Source: DTU089 sp964421815
Lineage (GTDB): Bacteria; Bacillota; Clostridia; Oscillospirales; Acutalibacteraceae
DNA length: 64,000 bases
Reading direction: 5' to 3'
NCBI GenBank assembly: GCA_964421815.1
Contig: CAYQYT010000010.1
Coordinates: forward strand, 7,976-71,975
The translations under genes and the position numbers were made by a program. This document shows, in pieces, positions 25,384 through 34,197 of this stretch. Within the stretch, counting starts at the first letter, position 1. Every line of letters begins with the position of its first letter. The notes under the pieces are model-generated. The model saw only the letters and a program-made list of their open reading frames with translations, ran no database searches and was not told the origin of the DNA.

Positions 25384-25575
25384 GTATGCCTGCGGTGTAC
25401 GAGAAATGCGACTAATACTAACCCTATGTCAAATAAAAGGGAGTCCGGGCTTCCGCGTGGGATTGCAGACCTCCCGACTTATTGTCGGACGAAGGGAGCG
25501 TGAAAACGCAGAGAGGACACCCACCTGCTAAGAGCAGGTTACTATTATCGCATCCGGCATTGTGGGTTTATAAAA
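25384..25575 (+). ncRNA. ssrS: 6S RNA
   Basis: About 190 bases folding as a long rod. The 5' part TATGCCTGCGGTGTACGAG can pair with the 3' part around CATCCGGCATTGTGGG. The hallmark 3' segment GACACCCACCTGCTAAGAGC, followed by AGGTTAC, corresponds to the ACA-ACC stem-loop of 6S RNA. An internal region with CCCTATG, a CCTCCCGAC/GTCGG hairpin and GGAGC forms the open central bubble that mimics promoter DNA. 6S RNA binds housekeeping RNA polymerase in stationary phase. It ends just before a terminator. The ends are estimates. Confidence 0.8.
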
Positions 25576-25592
25576 AAGTTTTCAAAAAAGAT

Positions 25593-25638
25593 AAAAAACA
25601 AAGCTGTAAAAACCAAAAGTTTTTTCAGCTTTGTTTTT
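25593..25638. terminator. Bidirectional terminator between 6S RNA and the aromatic operon
   Basis: AAAAACAAAGCTG pairs with CAGCTTTGTTTTT. The A/T-rich flanks make it suitable for both the 6S RNA (plus) and aroF (minus). Confidence 0.75.
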
Positions 25639-25672
25639 AGTTTTAATTTTAGTATTTAATTCAGAATACCAT

Positions 25673-26701
25673 TTATGCCTGTTCTGCAATATCAAAAATA
25701 AGTCTTTCGGTTTTTTCCCAGCCGAGACAGGGGTCGGTAATTGATTTACCGTAAACTCCGTCACCGATTTTCTGGGCGCCGTCTTCAATATAACTTTCAA
25801 TCATAATACCCTTAACAAGCTTTTTAATATCATTGTTATGGGCTCTGCTGTAAAGAATATCTTTAGTAATACGAACCTGCTCAAGATACTTCTTACCTGA
25901 GTTCGCATGGTTAGCATCAACGATACAGGATGGATTTTTAAGACCCGATGCTGCATAGGCATCGCTCAAATTAATCAAATCCTCGTAGTGATAGTTCGAT
26001 ATGCTGTGTCCGTCCCTGTCAACAAATCCTCGCATAATTGCGTGGGCATAGGGGTTGCCGTCACTTTCAACTTCCCATCCTCTGTAAAGGAAAGTGTGAC
26101 TGCTCTGTGCGGCGGTAACAGCATTCATCATAACGGAAATATCTCCGCCTGTGGGATTCTTCATACCAACGGGAATTTCAATACCGCTTGAAACAAGTCT
26201 GTGTTCCTGATTTTCTACGGAACGTGCACCGATTGCAACATAAGAAAGCAAATCCGAAAGGTAACGATAATTTGCAGGGTAAAGCATTTCATCCGCACAG
26301 GAGAATCCGTAATCACGCAGGGCGCACATATGCAATTCACGAATTGAAATGATGCCGTGGAGCATATCCGGTTTTTCGTTGGGATCCGGCTGATGGAGCA
26401 TACCCTTGTAGCCCGCGCCGGTAGTTCTTGGCTTATTTGTATAAATACGGGGAATAATAACAACTCTGTCTTTTACCTTTTCACGAACCTCTGCAAGTCT
26501 TGAAATATAATCAAGAACGGGTTCTTTTGAATCTGCGGAGCAGGGACCGATAACAAGGATAATCTTATCGGATTCCCCTGTGAAAACATTTTTGATTTCA
26601 ATATCGTTCTTCTCCTTTTGTTCCGCCATTTTGGCGGTAAGAGGAAACTGTTCTTTTATCTCCATCGGAATCGGAAGTTTTCTTTTGAAATTCATACTCA
26701 T
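25673..26701 (-). CDS. aroF: DAHP synthase, class I (AroFGH type)
   Basis: A 342-residue enzyme that condenses phosphoenolpyruvate and erythrose 4-phosphate, the first step of the shikimate pathway. Type I-alpha signatures are present: IGPCSADSKEPV, PRTTGAGYKGMLHQPDP, GARSVENQEHRLVSSG, KNPTGGD and DANHANSGKK. No ACT or chorismate mutase regulatory domain is fused, but the N-terminal 50 residues match those that bear the Phe/Tyr feedback site in this class. It is the last gene of the eight-gene aromatic operon, 16 bp after aroA, with AGGAGA before the ATG. Confidence 0.95.
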   Translation of the reverse strand: MSMNFKRKLPIPMEIKEQFPLTAKMAEQKEKNDIEIKNVFTGESDKIILVIGPCSADSKEPVLDYISRLAEVREKVKDRVVIIPRIYTNKPRTTGAGYKGMLHQPDPNEKPDMLHGIISIRELHMCALRDYGFSCADEMLYPANYRYLSDLLSYVAIGARSVENQEHRLVSSGIEIPVGMKNPTGGDISVMMNAVTAAQSSHTFLYRGWEVESDGNPYAHAIMRGFVDRDGHSISNYHYEDLINLSDAYAASGLKNPSCIVDANHANSGKKYLEQVRITKDILYSRAHNNDIKKLVKGIMIESYIEDGAQKIGDGVYGKSITDPCLGWEKTERLIFDIAEQA

Positions 26702-26717
26702 TTTAATATATCTCCTA

Positions 26718-27923
26718 TCAAATTATTTCAAATTCTATTCCCAGTGATTTTATATCATCAAAATATCGGGGATAACTTTTATTAACACATTGTGCACCTG
26801 CAAGAGTTCCCCCTACTCTACTGCAAAGAAGGGACATTGCCATCGCAATTCTGTGGTCGTTGTGACAGTCCACACATTCAACAGGTGCTTTAATTTCGGG
26901 TTTGGGAATAATGATTTCATCATCATACACAAAAACATCAACACCGAATTTATTAAGTTCCGCTTTCATTGTTTCACCGCGGTCACTCTCTTTAATTTTA
27001 AGCCGTTTTGTTCCCACCAATTTGACCCCGTTACAAAGAGCACCGCATGCCATAAGCACGGGACCCAAATCGGGACAGTCGGAAATATCAAGGGTGGGAC
27101 TTCCCTCTTTGAGTAATCGGTAAAAGTCCCGATATATTCTGTCACCTTGAAAACTATTGGGGTTCAAGTTTTCCGCTTTAACATCGCCGTCAATTAAATT
27201 GAATGCCTCAAGAAAGGCGCCGTTGGACCAATCCCCCTCAACTGACAGACTCCTCGGTTGATAATGTTGACCGCCTTTCACAAAGAAACCGTCAACACTT
27301 TTTTCAACAACAACCCCAAACTGATTTAAAACATCAATAGTTATATCAACATAGGGCGAACTCTCAAGTGCCGTTATTAAAATGATTTTGCTGTCACCCT
27401 CAAGTAAAGGCAGCGTAAAAAGCAGACCTGTTAAAAACTGACTGCTCACATCTCCGCGTACTTTATATGTACCGGCTGTAAGATGTCCCCCCGCAATTAA
27501 AGAGTCGCCGTTCCTTTTTAAAAAACAACCCTTTTCTTTGAAAAGTTCTTCATAAACACTTTGGGGACGTTCCATAAGGCGACCGCTTCCCCTAAAAGAA
27601 ACTTCTTTTGCAAAAACAAGACTTAAAGGAATTAAAAACCTTAATGTGCTTCCGCTTTCGTTGCAAAAAAGGTCAATTTTTTCTTGTGGATTTTCAGTAT
27701 CAATTCCGTCAACTACGGCTTTGTTGCCATCAAGTTCAATCCTTGCACCAATTTGTTTCAAGCAATTTATTGTAGCAGTAATATCGTCATTAACACCGAT
27801 ATTTTCAATTACGCTTCTCCCCTTTGCCAAAGCCGCACATATCAATAGGCGATGAGCACAACTTTTGGAGGGCGGTGCATTTATACTTCCTTGGGCAACC
27901 GACGGTTTTATAAGTACATTCAT
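26718..27923 (-). CDS. aroA: 3-phosphoshikimate 1-carboxyvinyltransferase (EPSP synthase)
   Basis: A 401-residue enzyme of the penultimate shikimate step. Visible motifs are PPSKSCAHRLLICAAL, ESGSTLRFLIPLSL (GNSGT-like), SSQFLTGLLFTLPL, and the C-terminal LRIKESDR-like KRLKIKESDRGETMKAEL with DCHNDHRIAMAM. It is slightly shorter than the usual 430 residues. Its start overlaps the aroQ stop by 4 bp, so translation is coupled. Confidence 0.95.
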   Translation of the reverse strand: MNVLIKPSVAQGSINAPPSKSCAHRLLICAALAKGRSVIENIGVNDDITATINCLKQIGARIELDGNKAVVDGIDTENPQEKIDLFCNESGSTLRFLIPLSLVFAKEVSFRGSGRLMERPQSVYEELFKEKGCFLKRNGDSLIAGGHLTAGTYKVRGDVSSQFLTGLLFTLPLLEGDSKIILITALESSPYVDITIDVLNQFGVVVEKSVDGFFVKGGQHYQPRSLSVEGDWSNGAFLEAFNLIDGDVKAENLNPNSFQGDRIYRDFYRLLKEGSPTLDISDCPDLGPVLMACGALCNGVKLVGTKRLKIKESDRGETMKAELNKFGVDVFVYDDEIIIPKPEIKAPVECVDCHNDHRIAMAMSLLCSRVGGTLAGAQCVNKSYPRYFDDIKSLGIEFEII

Positions 27924-28354
27924 TCCGTTACCTTCCTTATAAGTTCGTCAATAGCAAGAAGATAACCGTCAGTACCTTTACCGCTAATAGTTTTAAAGCA
28001 AGCATTTCTAACGTAGCTTATCTTTCTGAATTCCTCGCGGGAATCCACATCAGAAATATGCACCTCAACCGCAGGAATGCTGACAGCCTTTAGTGCGTCG
28101 AGAATGGCAACGCTTGTATGTGTATAAGCACCCGGATTTATAACTATACCGTCATACAGTCCGTATGCACTTTGAATAACATCCACCAAATCGCCCTCGT
28201 GATTTGACTGATAGCAACGTATTCCCACATTTTTACTTTTTCCGTAATTTTCTATTTTTTCCACAAGGGAATTGTATGTCTCTTTTCCGTATATATCCGG
28301 TTCTCTTATGCCGAGCATATTGAGATTTGGTCCGTTAATTACAAGAATATTCAT
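27920..28354 (-). CDS. aroQ: 3-dehydroquinate dehydratase, type II
   Basis: A 144-residue dodecameric dehydratase with NGPNLNMLGIREPDIYG (catalytic Tyr), YQSNHEGDLVD, NPGAYTHTSVAI and EVHISDVDSREEFRK with the catalytic His. The ATG at 28354 has GAGG 9 bp upstream, while upstream in-frame ATGs abut or precede it. The start lies 20 bp inside the 3' end of the aroE-aroK fusion. The type II enzyme replaces aroD (type I). Confidence 0.95.
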   Translation of the reverse strand: MNILVINGPNLNMLGIREPDIYGKETYNSLVEKIENYGKSKNVGIRCYQSNHEGDLVDVIQSAYGLYDGIVINPGAYTHTSVAILDALKAVSIPAVEVHISDVDSREEFRKISYVRNACFKTISGKGTDGYLLAIDELIRKVTE

Positions 28355-29585
28355 AATAATCATCCTCAATAAGTTTTGCAACTTCATCCACCGTGCCGGA
28401 ACCGTCTATGACAACATCCGCCGCGCGTTTATATAATTCGTACCTTTCCCTGTACCTTTTTTCCAAATCACTTCTGTTACTTGAAAGGGGTCTGTCTGAA
28501 GTTGTAACGAGTTTTTCCAAAGGTCTGTCTAGAAAATACACCCGTCCGTTACCTTTTAAAACTTCAATATTTTCATCATTTAAAATCACTCCGCCCCCTG
28601 TGGAAATAATTTGGGAGTTTTTCATTGAAAGGGTTTTAATTACGTCTTTCTCAATACTCCTGAAAACCGATTCTCCGTCATCGGCGAAAATATCGGGAAT
28701 GGATTTCCCAGCGCTTCTGACAATTTCTTCGTCACTATCGGTAAAATCCTTGCAAAGTTTTTCGGAAATTGCCTTTCCCACGGTGGTTTTTCCGCTTGAC
28801 GGCATACCGATTAAAACAATATTCATCTTATCTTTATAAAGACTTTGGAATATTTTCTCAACTTTTTCGGAATCAACGGGTGCATCTATAAACTTTTCAA
28901 CTGCGAAAGCGGCTTGGGAAACCAACATATACAATCCGCCCACAGCAGTAATGTTTTTCTTTTTAGCATCTAAAATAATTTTTGACTTCAAGGGGTTGTA
29001 AACCGCATCAAAAACCGCTGTTACATCCGGTAATTTATTCAAATCAACAGCCGAAACATTGATTTTAGGAAACATACCGCAAGGAGTTGTATTTATAACG
29101 ACTTCACAATCATTATGCTTTTCATAAAGTTCTTCATAGGTTATATAACCTTCTCGGGAAGTTCTTGAAACTTTCAAAACCTCTTTGGAATTCATGTCTT
29201 TTGCCACCGCAAAGGCTGTATTTGAGGTTCCGCCGCTACCGAGAACAACGACTTTTTTATTTTCTAAACTTACTTCTTCACGTTCAATCAATGCTTTAAG
29301 ACCGTAGTAATCCGTATTAAACCCATAAAGTTTTCCGTCTTTATTCACAATGGTATTAACGGCATTTATTGCCCGTGCTTCATCCGAAATCCAATCCAGA
29401 TGTTCTATAACATCCTGTTTGTAGGGAATAGTGACATTAATTGCTTTAAAATCCCTGCGGGAGAAAAAGTCGGGAAGTTCTTGGGGTTTTAATTCCTTTA
29501 AACTGTAGTCATAATCGGCAAGTGCATTGTGTATTTCTTTTGAAAAACTGTGACCTAATTTTTCACCTATACATCCGTATTCCAT
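28335..29585 (-). CDS. aroE-aroK: Fused shikimate dehydrogenase-shikimate kinase
   Basis: A 416-residue bifunctional protein. Residues 1-250 are AroE: GCIGEKLGHSFSKEIHNAL, NVTIPYKQDVIEHLD with the catalytic Lys, AINAVNTIV, and the NADP-binding VVLGSGGTSNTAFAVA. Residues 253-416 are AroK: MNIVLIGMPSSGKTTVGKAI (Walker A), FTDSDEEI, the shikimate-binding FRSIEKDVI, and STGGGVIL. The join is around SLYKDKMNIVLIG, where the Met would start a free-standing kinase. It performs steps 4 and 5 of the pathway, which are consecutive. It overlaps aroC by one base and aroQ by 20. Confidence 0.95.
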   Translation of the reverse strand: MEYGCIGEKLGHSFSKEIHNALADYDYSLKELKPQELPDFFSRRDFKAINVTIPYKQDVIEHLDWISDEARAINAVNTIVNKDGKLYGFNTDYYGLKALIEREEVSLENKKVVVLGSGGTSNTAFAVAKDMNSKEVLKVSRTSREGYITYEELYEKHNDCEVVINTTPCGMFPKINVSAVDLNKLPDVTAVFDAVYNPLKSKIILDAKKKNITAVGGLYMLVSQAAFAVEKFIDAPVDSEKVEKIFQSLYKDKMNIVLIGMPSSGKTTVGKAISEKLCKDFTDSDEEIVRSAGKSIPDIFADDGESVFRSIEKDVIKTLSMKNSQIISTGGGVILNDENIEVLKGNGRVYFLDRPLEKLVTTSDRPLSSNRSDLEKRYRERYELYKRAADVVIDGSGTVDEVAKLIEDDYYEYSCN

Positions 29586-30679
29586 TAAATATCACCAAGC
29601 CAATCGGTACCGAATTTTTGTGAAAGTAAATCACAAACCACAAGTGCTGTTATACTGTCAACAACAACTCTCGCTCTGTGAACGATGCAGGGATCGTGCC
29701 TCCCCTTAACACCTAAAATCGTATTTTCACCCTTTATAAAATCAACAGTTTCCTGTTCTTTTGAAATTGATGGAGTAGGTTTCACGGCACATCTGAAAAC
29801 AACGGGCATTCCGTTTGATATACCGCCGTTGATACCGCCGTTGTTGTTAGTTTTTGTAACTACCCCATCCTTTTCAAAAACAAAACTGTCATTCATTTCG
29901 CTTCCGTACATATCCGCACAGGAAAAACCCGCTCCGAATTCAACACCCTTAACAGCGGGGATTGCAAAAAGCCCGTGGGAAAGCACACTTTCAAAAGTAT
30001 CAAACCAAGGCTCTCCCACACCGGCGGGTAAACCGATAACGGCGGTTTCCAGAATTCCACCCACGCTATCGCCCATTTCGGCGGCAGTCTCAATATTTTT
30101 AACCATCTGTTGGCCTTTTGAATCATCAAGAACTGCAAACATTTTATTTGAAAGTAAATCAATTTCCGCTTCATAATCGGAAAAATCAGAATCCTCTATT
30201 CCGGCACATTTCGAAATATGAGTTCCGACCTTTATACCCTTTTTGGAAAGCATATCAATGGCGATTGCCCCTGCGGCAACGAGTCCCGCAGTTATTCTTC
30301 CGCTGAAATGTCCGCCTCCACGGTAATCCTCACAGCCTTTGTACTTGCAAAAAGCCGTGAAATCCGCATGTCCGGGACGTGCTTTTCCGTAACTTTTAGA
30401 ATAATCCGACGAGTGAGTATTTTCGTTTTTTATCATTATACAAACAGGTGTTCCCGTTGTTTTATCGTTAAAAATACCGCTGAGTATTTCAAACTCATCC
30501 GCTTCTTTGCGTGGGGTTGAAATTTTCCCCACGGGTCTTCTCAAATCAAGTTGATGAGAAATAAATTCTTTGTTAACTTTAACACCCGCAGGTAAACCGT
30601 CAATTACCGCACCGATTGCGGCTCCGTGACTTTCACCGAAAAGAGTTATACTTACATTATTACCGAATGTGTTCTTCAA
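29585..30679 (-). CDS. aroC: Chorismate synthase
   Basis: A 364-residue FMN-dependent enzyme that makes chorismate from EPSP. Signatures are GESHGAAIGAVIDGLPAG, RPGHADFTAFCKYKG with CEDYRGGGHFSGRITAG, and the C-terminal GRHDPCIVHRARVVVDS. The start overlaps the aroB stop by 4 bp. There is no fused flavin reductase domain, so reduced FMN must come from another enzyme. Confidence 0.96.
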   Translation of the reverse strand: MKNTFGNNVSITLFGESHGAAIGAVIDGLPAGVKVNKEFISHQLDLRRPVGKISTPRKEADEFEILSGIFNDKTTGTPVCIMIKNENTHSSDYSKSYGKARPGHADFTAFCKYKGCEDYRGGGHFSGRITAGLVAAGAIAIDMLSKKGIKVGTHISKCAGIEDSDFSDYEAEIDLLSNKMFAVLDDSKGQQMVKNIETAAEMGDSVGGILETAVIGLPAGVGEPWFDTFESVLSHGLFAIPAVKGVEFGAGFSCADMYGSEMNDSFVFEKDGVVTKTNNNGGINGGISNGMPVVFRCAVKPTPSISKEQETVDFIKGENTILGVKGRHDPCIVHRARVVVDSITALVVCDLLSQKFGTDWLGDI

Positions 30680-31689
30680 TTTAAGTATGCCTCCCTTACC
30701 AATACGTCCAATTCCTCAAATGTTAGAAATTTGAATTCAAAACTGCCTATTTCATTTACAAAAACAACATTAACTCCGTCCGCTTTCGCTTTTTTATCGT
30801 GACGCAGTGCAAAAAGAATTTCGTCCGCAGAAAAATCAAATTTAACGGGCAAATCATACTTTTTAAGAACTTTAATAAGTCTCTCCCTTACTGAATCCGA
30901 AGAAAAAGCCAACATACCCATTGATACACATTCTCCGTGGAGATATTCCGAAAGCCCTGCGGCAGTTTCAATGGCATGCCCCGCCGTATGACCGAAATTC
31001 AAAACTTTTCTGAGACCGAGTTCCTTTTCATCTTCTTCAACAACTGCTTTTTTGATTCTTAAAGACCGTTCTATAACAGTATCTATAACATCTTCCGCAT
31101 TTTCATTTTCAATCAATTCAAAAAGTTCCTTATCGGAAGTTGCCGCCATTTTAATGCTCTCTGCCAATCCGTTGTTGAATTGTCTTTTTGACAGGGTTTT
31201 TAAAACATCCGGGTCAATGACAACTGCTTTGGGTTGGTAAAAAGCACCCACGGTATTTTTATAACCGCCGAAATCTATTGCTGTTTTGCCACCGATCGAT
31301 GAGTCAACCTGGGACAAAAGAGTTGTGGGAATATTGTAAAAATCAATGCCTCTCATATAAGTTGCCGCGGTAAATCCCGAAAGATCGCCCACGACACCGC
31401 CACCAACTGCAACAACACAATCGGCTCTTGAAAATTCATTTTCACTCAACACCTGAAGCAACTCTTTATATGTATCGAAAGATTTGCTTTTCTCACCCTG
31501 TGGTATGGCTTTTACAACGGCGATTTTAAACTGCTCGGCTACCTTTTCGGCATATTGAAAAGGTACTCCGTCATCAGTAATAATAAGTGCCTTTTTATCA
31601 GTATCACAATATTGTGAAAGATGGTTTATGGAACCTCTTTCGATAATGATATTGTAATCACCCATTGATGTTTTGACTGTTAATTTCAT
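30676..31689 (-). CDS. aroB: 3-dehydroquinate synthase
   Basis: A 337-residue NAD- and metal-dependent cyclase for step 2 of the shikimate pathway. Motifs: IIERGSINHLSQYC, VVAVGGGVVGDLSGFTAA, YNIPTTLLSQVDSSIGGKTA, and metal ligands in KVLNFGHTAGHAIE and YLHGECVSMGM. I chose the ATG at 31689 (MKLTVKTSMGDY) with AAGGG upstream; the longer frame is not supported. It lies 11 bp after pheA. Confidence 0.95.
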   Translation of the reverse strand: MKLTVKTSMGDYNIIIERGSINHLSQYCDTDKKALIITDDGVPFQYAEKVAEQFKIAVVKAIPQGEKSKSFDTYKELLQVLSENEFSRADCVVAVGGGVVGDLSGFTAATYMRGIDFYNIPTTLLSQVDSSIGGKTAIDFGGYKNTVGAFYQPKAVVIDPDVLKTLSKRQFNNGLAESIKMAATSDKELFELIENENAEDVIDTVIERSLRIKKAVVEEDEKELGLRKVLNFGHTAGHAIETAAGLSEYLHGECVSMGMLAFSSDSVRERLIKVLKKYDLPVKFDFSADEILFALRHDKKAKADGVNVVFVNEIGSFEFKFLTFEELDVLVREAYLN

Positions 31690-31700
31690 AAATAAAACCC

Positions 31701-32801
31701 TTATATATTTTGTTCTTTTGAGTATCTGCCGACCAATCGCACATTTGTGCAAACCTCCGACAATTTCTCAAGCATATTTTTTTCATCGTCCTTTGTCAAT
31801 TTTCCCTCGCCCTCAAGGAAAAAATAGTAATTCCAGATTACGTCCTTTGACGGTCTGCTTTTAAGGGCTTTCAAGTTGTAACCGCAGTCTCCGAATACGG
31901 AAATAGCCTTACTCAAAGATCCTGCCTCGTCACGAACGGTAAAAAGAACTATGAAGTTCTCGTCGCCCATGGATTCTCCACGGGGAATTCTTGAAAACAC
32001 GGCAAAACGGGTAGTATTTGTACTATCCTTATTTATTTTTCTGTCAATCAGTTTAAGCCCATATTCATGACCCGCCTCAATACTGCAGATAACACCTACG
32101 GATCTGTCATTGTTCCGGGCAACCTTTGCGGCGGCAAGGGCGGTATTGACCGATTCCTCCGTTTCAAGCCCGCGTTCTGAAATATATTCAGCGCATTGTC
32201 CCAATGCTTGGGGATGACTGACAACTTTTTTTATTGTATTCCTATGGGAATCCGGTGTTCCGAAAAGGTGTTGTTCAACTGCCATGTCATAAACACCATT
32301 TATGAAAAGTGAACCGAAATATGTCAAGTCCATCACCCTGGCAACATCACCCTCATAGCTGTTTTCAAGAGGGAGCACAGCACATTCACACTCGCCCTTT
32401 TCAACGGCTTTATAAGCGGATTTAAAATCCGGGTAAGGCACAGGGTTACCATCGGGGAAAATGCGTTTAACGGCAATCTCCGCAAAAGCACCTTTAACTC
32501 CGGAAAAGGCTATTCTTGTTCCGTCAAGAATCTTATGTTGAAAGTCCTTTGACAGATTCATAGTTGTTTTTTGAAAATTAACGTAATATGAACGTATTTC
32601 CTCATCTGTAACAAGTGCGCTGTTTTTTTCAATAAGAGAGGCTTCTCTTACGGCATCTTCAACAGGAATTCCGTTAACCTTTTTATACTCCGCAACATCC
32701 TTAACCGCTTCCATTCTTTTTTGAAAAAGTTCGGCAATTTTCTCGTCAATTTCTCCTATGGTTTTTCGGGCATTTTGGAAATTTTTCTCATAATCAATCA
32801 T
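31701..32801 (-). CDS. pheA: Bifunctional chorismate mutase/prephenate dehydratase
   Basis: A 366-residue P-protein that makes phenylpyruvate. Residues 1-90 are the AroQ-type chorismate mutase (ARKTIGEIDEKIAELFQKRM, then VAEYKKVNGIPV). Residues 105-285 are the prephenate dehydratase (RIAFSGVKGAFAEIAVKRIF, LPLENSYEGDVARVMDL, NTTRFAVFSR with the catalytic Thr). Residues 290-355 are the ACT domain (FTVRDEAGSLSKAISVFGDC, LKSRPSKDVIWNYYF) that binds Phe for feedback. The ATG at 32801 has GAGGAC 8 bp upstream and overlaps the aminotransferase stop by 8 bp. No tyrA is present, so Tyr must be made elsewhere. Confidence 0.95.
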   Translation of the reverse strand: MIDYEKNFQNARKTIGEIDEKIAELFQKRMEAVKDVAEYKKVNGIPVEDAVREASLIEKNSALVTDEEIRSYYVNFQKTTMNLSKDFQHKILDGTRIAFSGVKGAFAEIAVKRIFPDGNPVPYPDFKSAYKAVEKGECECAVLPLENSYEGDVARVMDLTYFGSLFINGVYDMAVEQHLFGTPDSHRNTIKKVVSHPQALGQCAEYISERGLETEESVNTALAAAKVARNNDRSVGVICSIEAGHEYGLKLIDRKINKDSTNTTRFAVFSRIPRGESMGDENFIVLFTVRDEAGSLSKAISVFGDCGYNLKALKSRPSKDVIWNYYFFLEGEGKLTKDDEKNMLEKLSEVCTNVRLVGRYSKEQNI

Positions 32802-33984
32802 TTTTATAGTCCTCATAAAGTGCTTTGAAAGCGGGAAGTGATTTTTCAATAAGTTCGGTATCAACACAGTAAGATATTCTCACAAAACCTTCGCACCCGA
32901 AGGAATCGCTTGGCACAAGAAGAAGTTCAAACTTCTTTGCTCTTTCATAAAATTTGTTCGCATCACCTTCAAGAGATTTTACAAACATATAGAATGCACC
33001 GTCGGGTTTAATAACCGTGTAGCCCATATCTGTCAAAGCATCATAAAGAAGGCTTCTGTTTTTCTCATATACGGAAATATCGGCGGTATCGTTAAGGCAC
33101 TCTGCAATTGTATATTGCATAAGAGCGGGCGCGCATACATAACCCAACGCTCTACCCGAACCGCAAATTGCGGCAAACGCATCACCTGCATCCTTCATTT
33201 TAGGTGAAACAAAAATATAGCCGATTCTCTCACCGGGTAAGGAAAGAGCTTTACTGTACGAGTAACAAACAAACGTATTATCGTAATAGCAAGGTATGTA
33301 CGGAACGGATTCGCCGGTATATACAAGTTCTCTGTATGGCTCATCGGAAATTATGAAAATCTCCTTACCGTACTCAAGTTGTTTGCGTTTTAATAAATCA
33401 CAAAGTTTTATAATATCACACTCAGGAATGATTACACCGGAAGGATTGTTGGGAGAGTTAACAATAATCGCTTTTGTATTTGGTGTAATTGCATTTTCAA
33501 GAGCAGTAAAATCAATTTGTAAATTTTCTTTTTTACAAGAAACCGTTACTAATTTTGCACCTGCCTGTTCAACAAAAACTCTGTATTCAGGGAAGAAAGG
33601 CGCCAAAACAATGACTTCATCATCCGCTTCTGTAACGGCATTGAGAGTTATTGTCAGAGATGCCGCAGCACCACAGGTCATATAAACGAGCCCTGCATTG
33701 GCATCAACACCGAACTTTTCCTTTATGTTTTCGGCTATTGCCGTTCTCACATTCATATCACCGGGAGCGGAGGTGTAACCGTGAAGAACCTCGGCAGGCG
33801 TTTCTGCAATTAACTTATTCATAACATCCGTAACCTTTTGGGGAGCCGGGACACTGGGGTTACCAAGACTGAAATCAAAAACATTGTCCGCACCGATTTC
33901 TGCTTTTCTCTTTTTACCGTATTCAAAAATCTCACGAATTACCGAGCTTTTTTTGCCCAATTGAAGCATTTTTTCCGAAATCAT
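32794..33984 (-). CDS. PLP-dependent aminotransferase, class I/II
   Basis: A 396-residue fold-type I aminotransferase. Visible are the N-terminal NVFDFSLGNPSVPAPQ, the Asn/Pro segment VNSPNNPSGVIIPE, the ISDEPYRELVY Asp-Tyr that holds PLP, the SYSKALSLPGERIGYI Schiff-base Lys, and the C-terminal FVRISYCVDTELIE with the carboxylate-binding Arg. As the first gene of the aromatic operon with pheA next, it most likely converts phenylpyruvate to phenylalanine, though aspartate aminotransferase activity is possible. Confidence 0.88.
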   Translation of the reverse strand: MISEKMLQLGKKSSVIREIFEYGKKRKAEIGADNVFDFSLGNPSVPAPQKVTDVMNKLIAETPAEVLHGYTSAPGDMNVRTAIAENIKEKFGVDANAGLVYMTCGAAASLTITLNAVTEADDEVIVLAPFFPEYRVFVEQAGAKLVTVSCKKENLQIDFTALENAITPNTKAIIVNSPNNPSGVIIPECDIIKLCDLLKRKQLEYGKEIFIISDEPYRELVYTGESVPYIPCYYDNTFVCYSYSKALSLPGERIGYIFVSPKMKDAGDAFAAICGSGRALGYVCAPALMQYTIAECLNDTADISVYEKNRSLLYDALTDMGYTVIKPDGAFYMFVKSLEGDANKFYERAKKFELLLVPSDSFGCEGFVRISYCVDTELIEKSLPAFKALYEDYKND

Positions 33985-34017
33985 AATTTTTCTCCTTTAA
34001 ACTCATGTTAAATACAT

Positions 34018-34063
34018 AAAAAATCCGCAATCCGTTATGTTTAAATACATAGCAGAATGCGGA
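34018..34063 (-). terminator. Attenuator terminator in the aromatic operon leader
   Basis: On the minus strand TCCGCATTCTGCTATGT pairs, with a few mismatches, with ACATAACGGATTGCGGA and is followed directly by TTTTTTA. It sits between the leader peptide and the first structural gene. Confidence 0.8.
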
Positions 34064-34086
34064 CTGTCTTTACACCTTAATTGCAA

Positions 34087-34164
34087 TTACTTGCAATTTT
34101 GAGCGGCACACAGACAATCCATAGTGTTGTAATAAAATCGATAGTATCCAAAACCACGGAACAT
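34087..34164 (-). CDS. Phe/Tyr-rich leader peptide of the aromatic operon
   Basis: A 25-codon frame from ATG 34164 to TAA 34089-34087. It begins MFRGFGYYRFYY, so 7 of the first 12 residues are Phe or Tyr, and ends in NCK. GAGAGGTG lies about 8 bp upstream of the ATG. A ribosome stalled on these codons when charged Phe/Tyr tRNA is low would prevent formation of the terminator at 34018-34063. This is the classic layout of translation-coupled attenuation as known for pheA of enterobacteria; its presence in a clostridial operon covering the whole pathway is an inference from the sequence alone. Confidence 0.8.
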   Translation of the reverse strand: MFRGFGYYRFYYNTMDCLCAAQNCK

Positions 34165-34197
34165 CTGTAACACCTCTCAGTAAAAAATTATGTTAGT

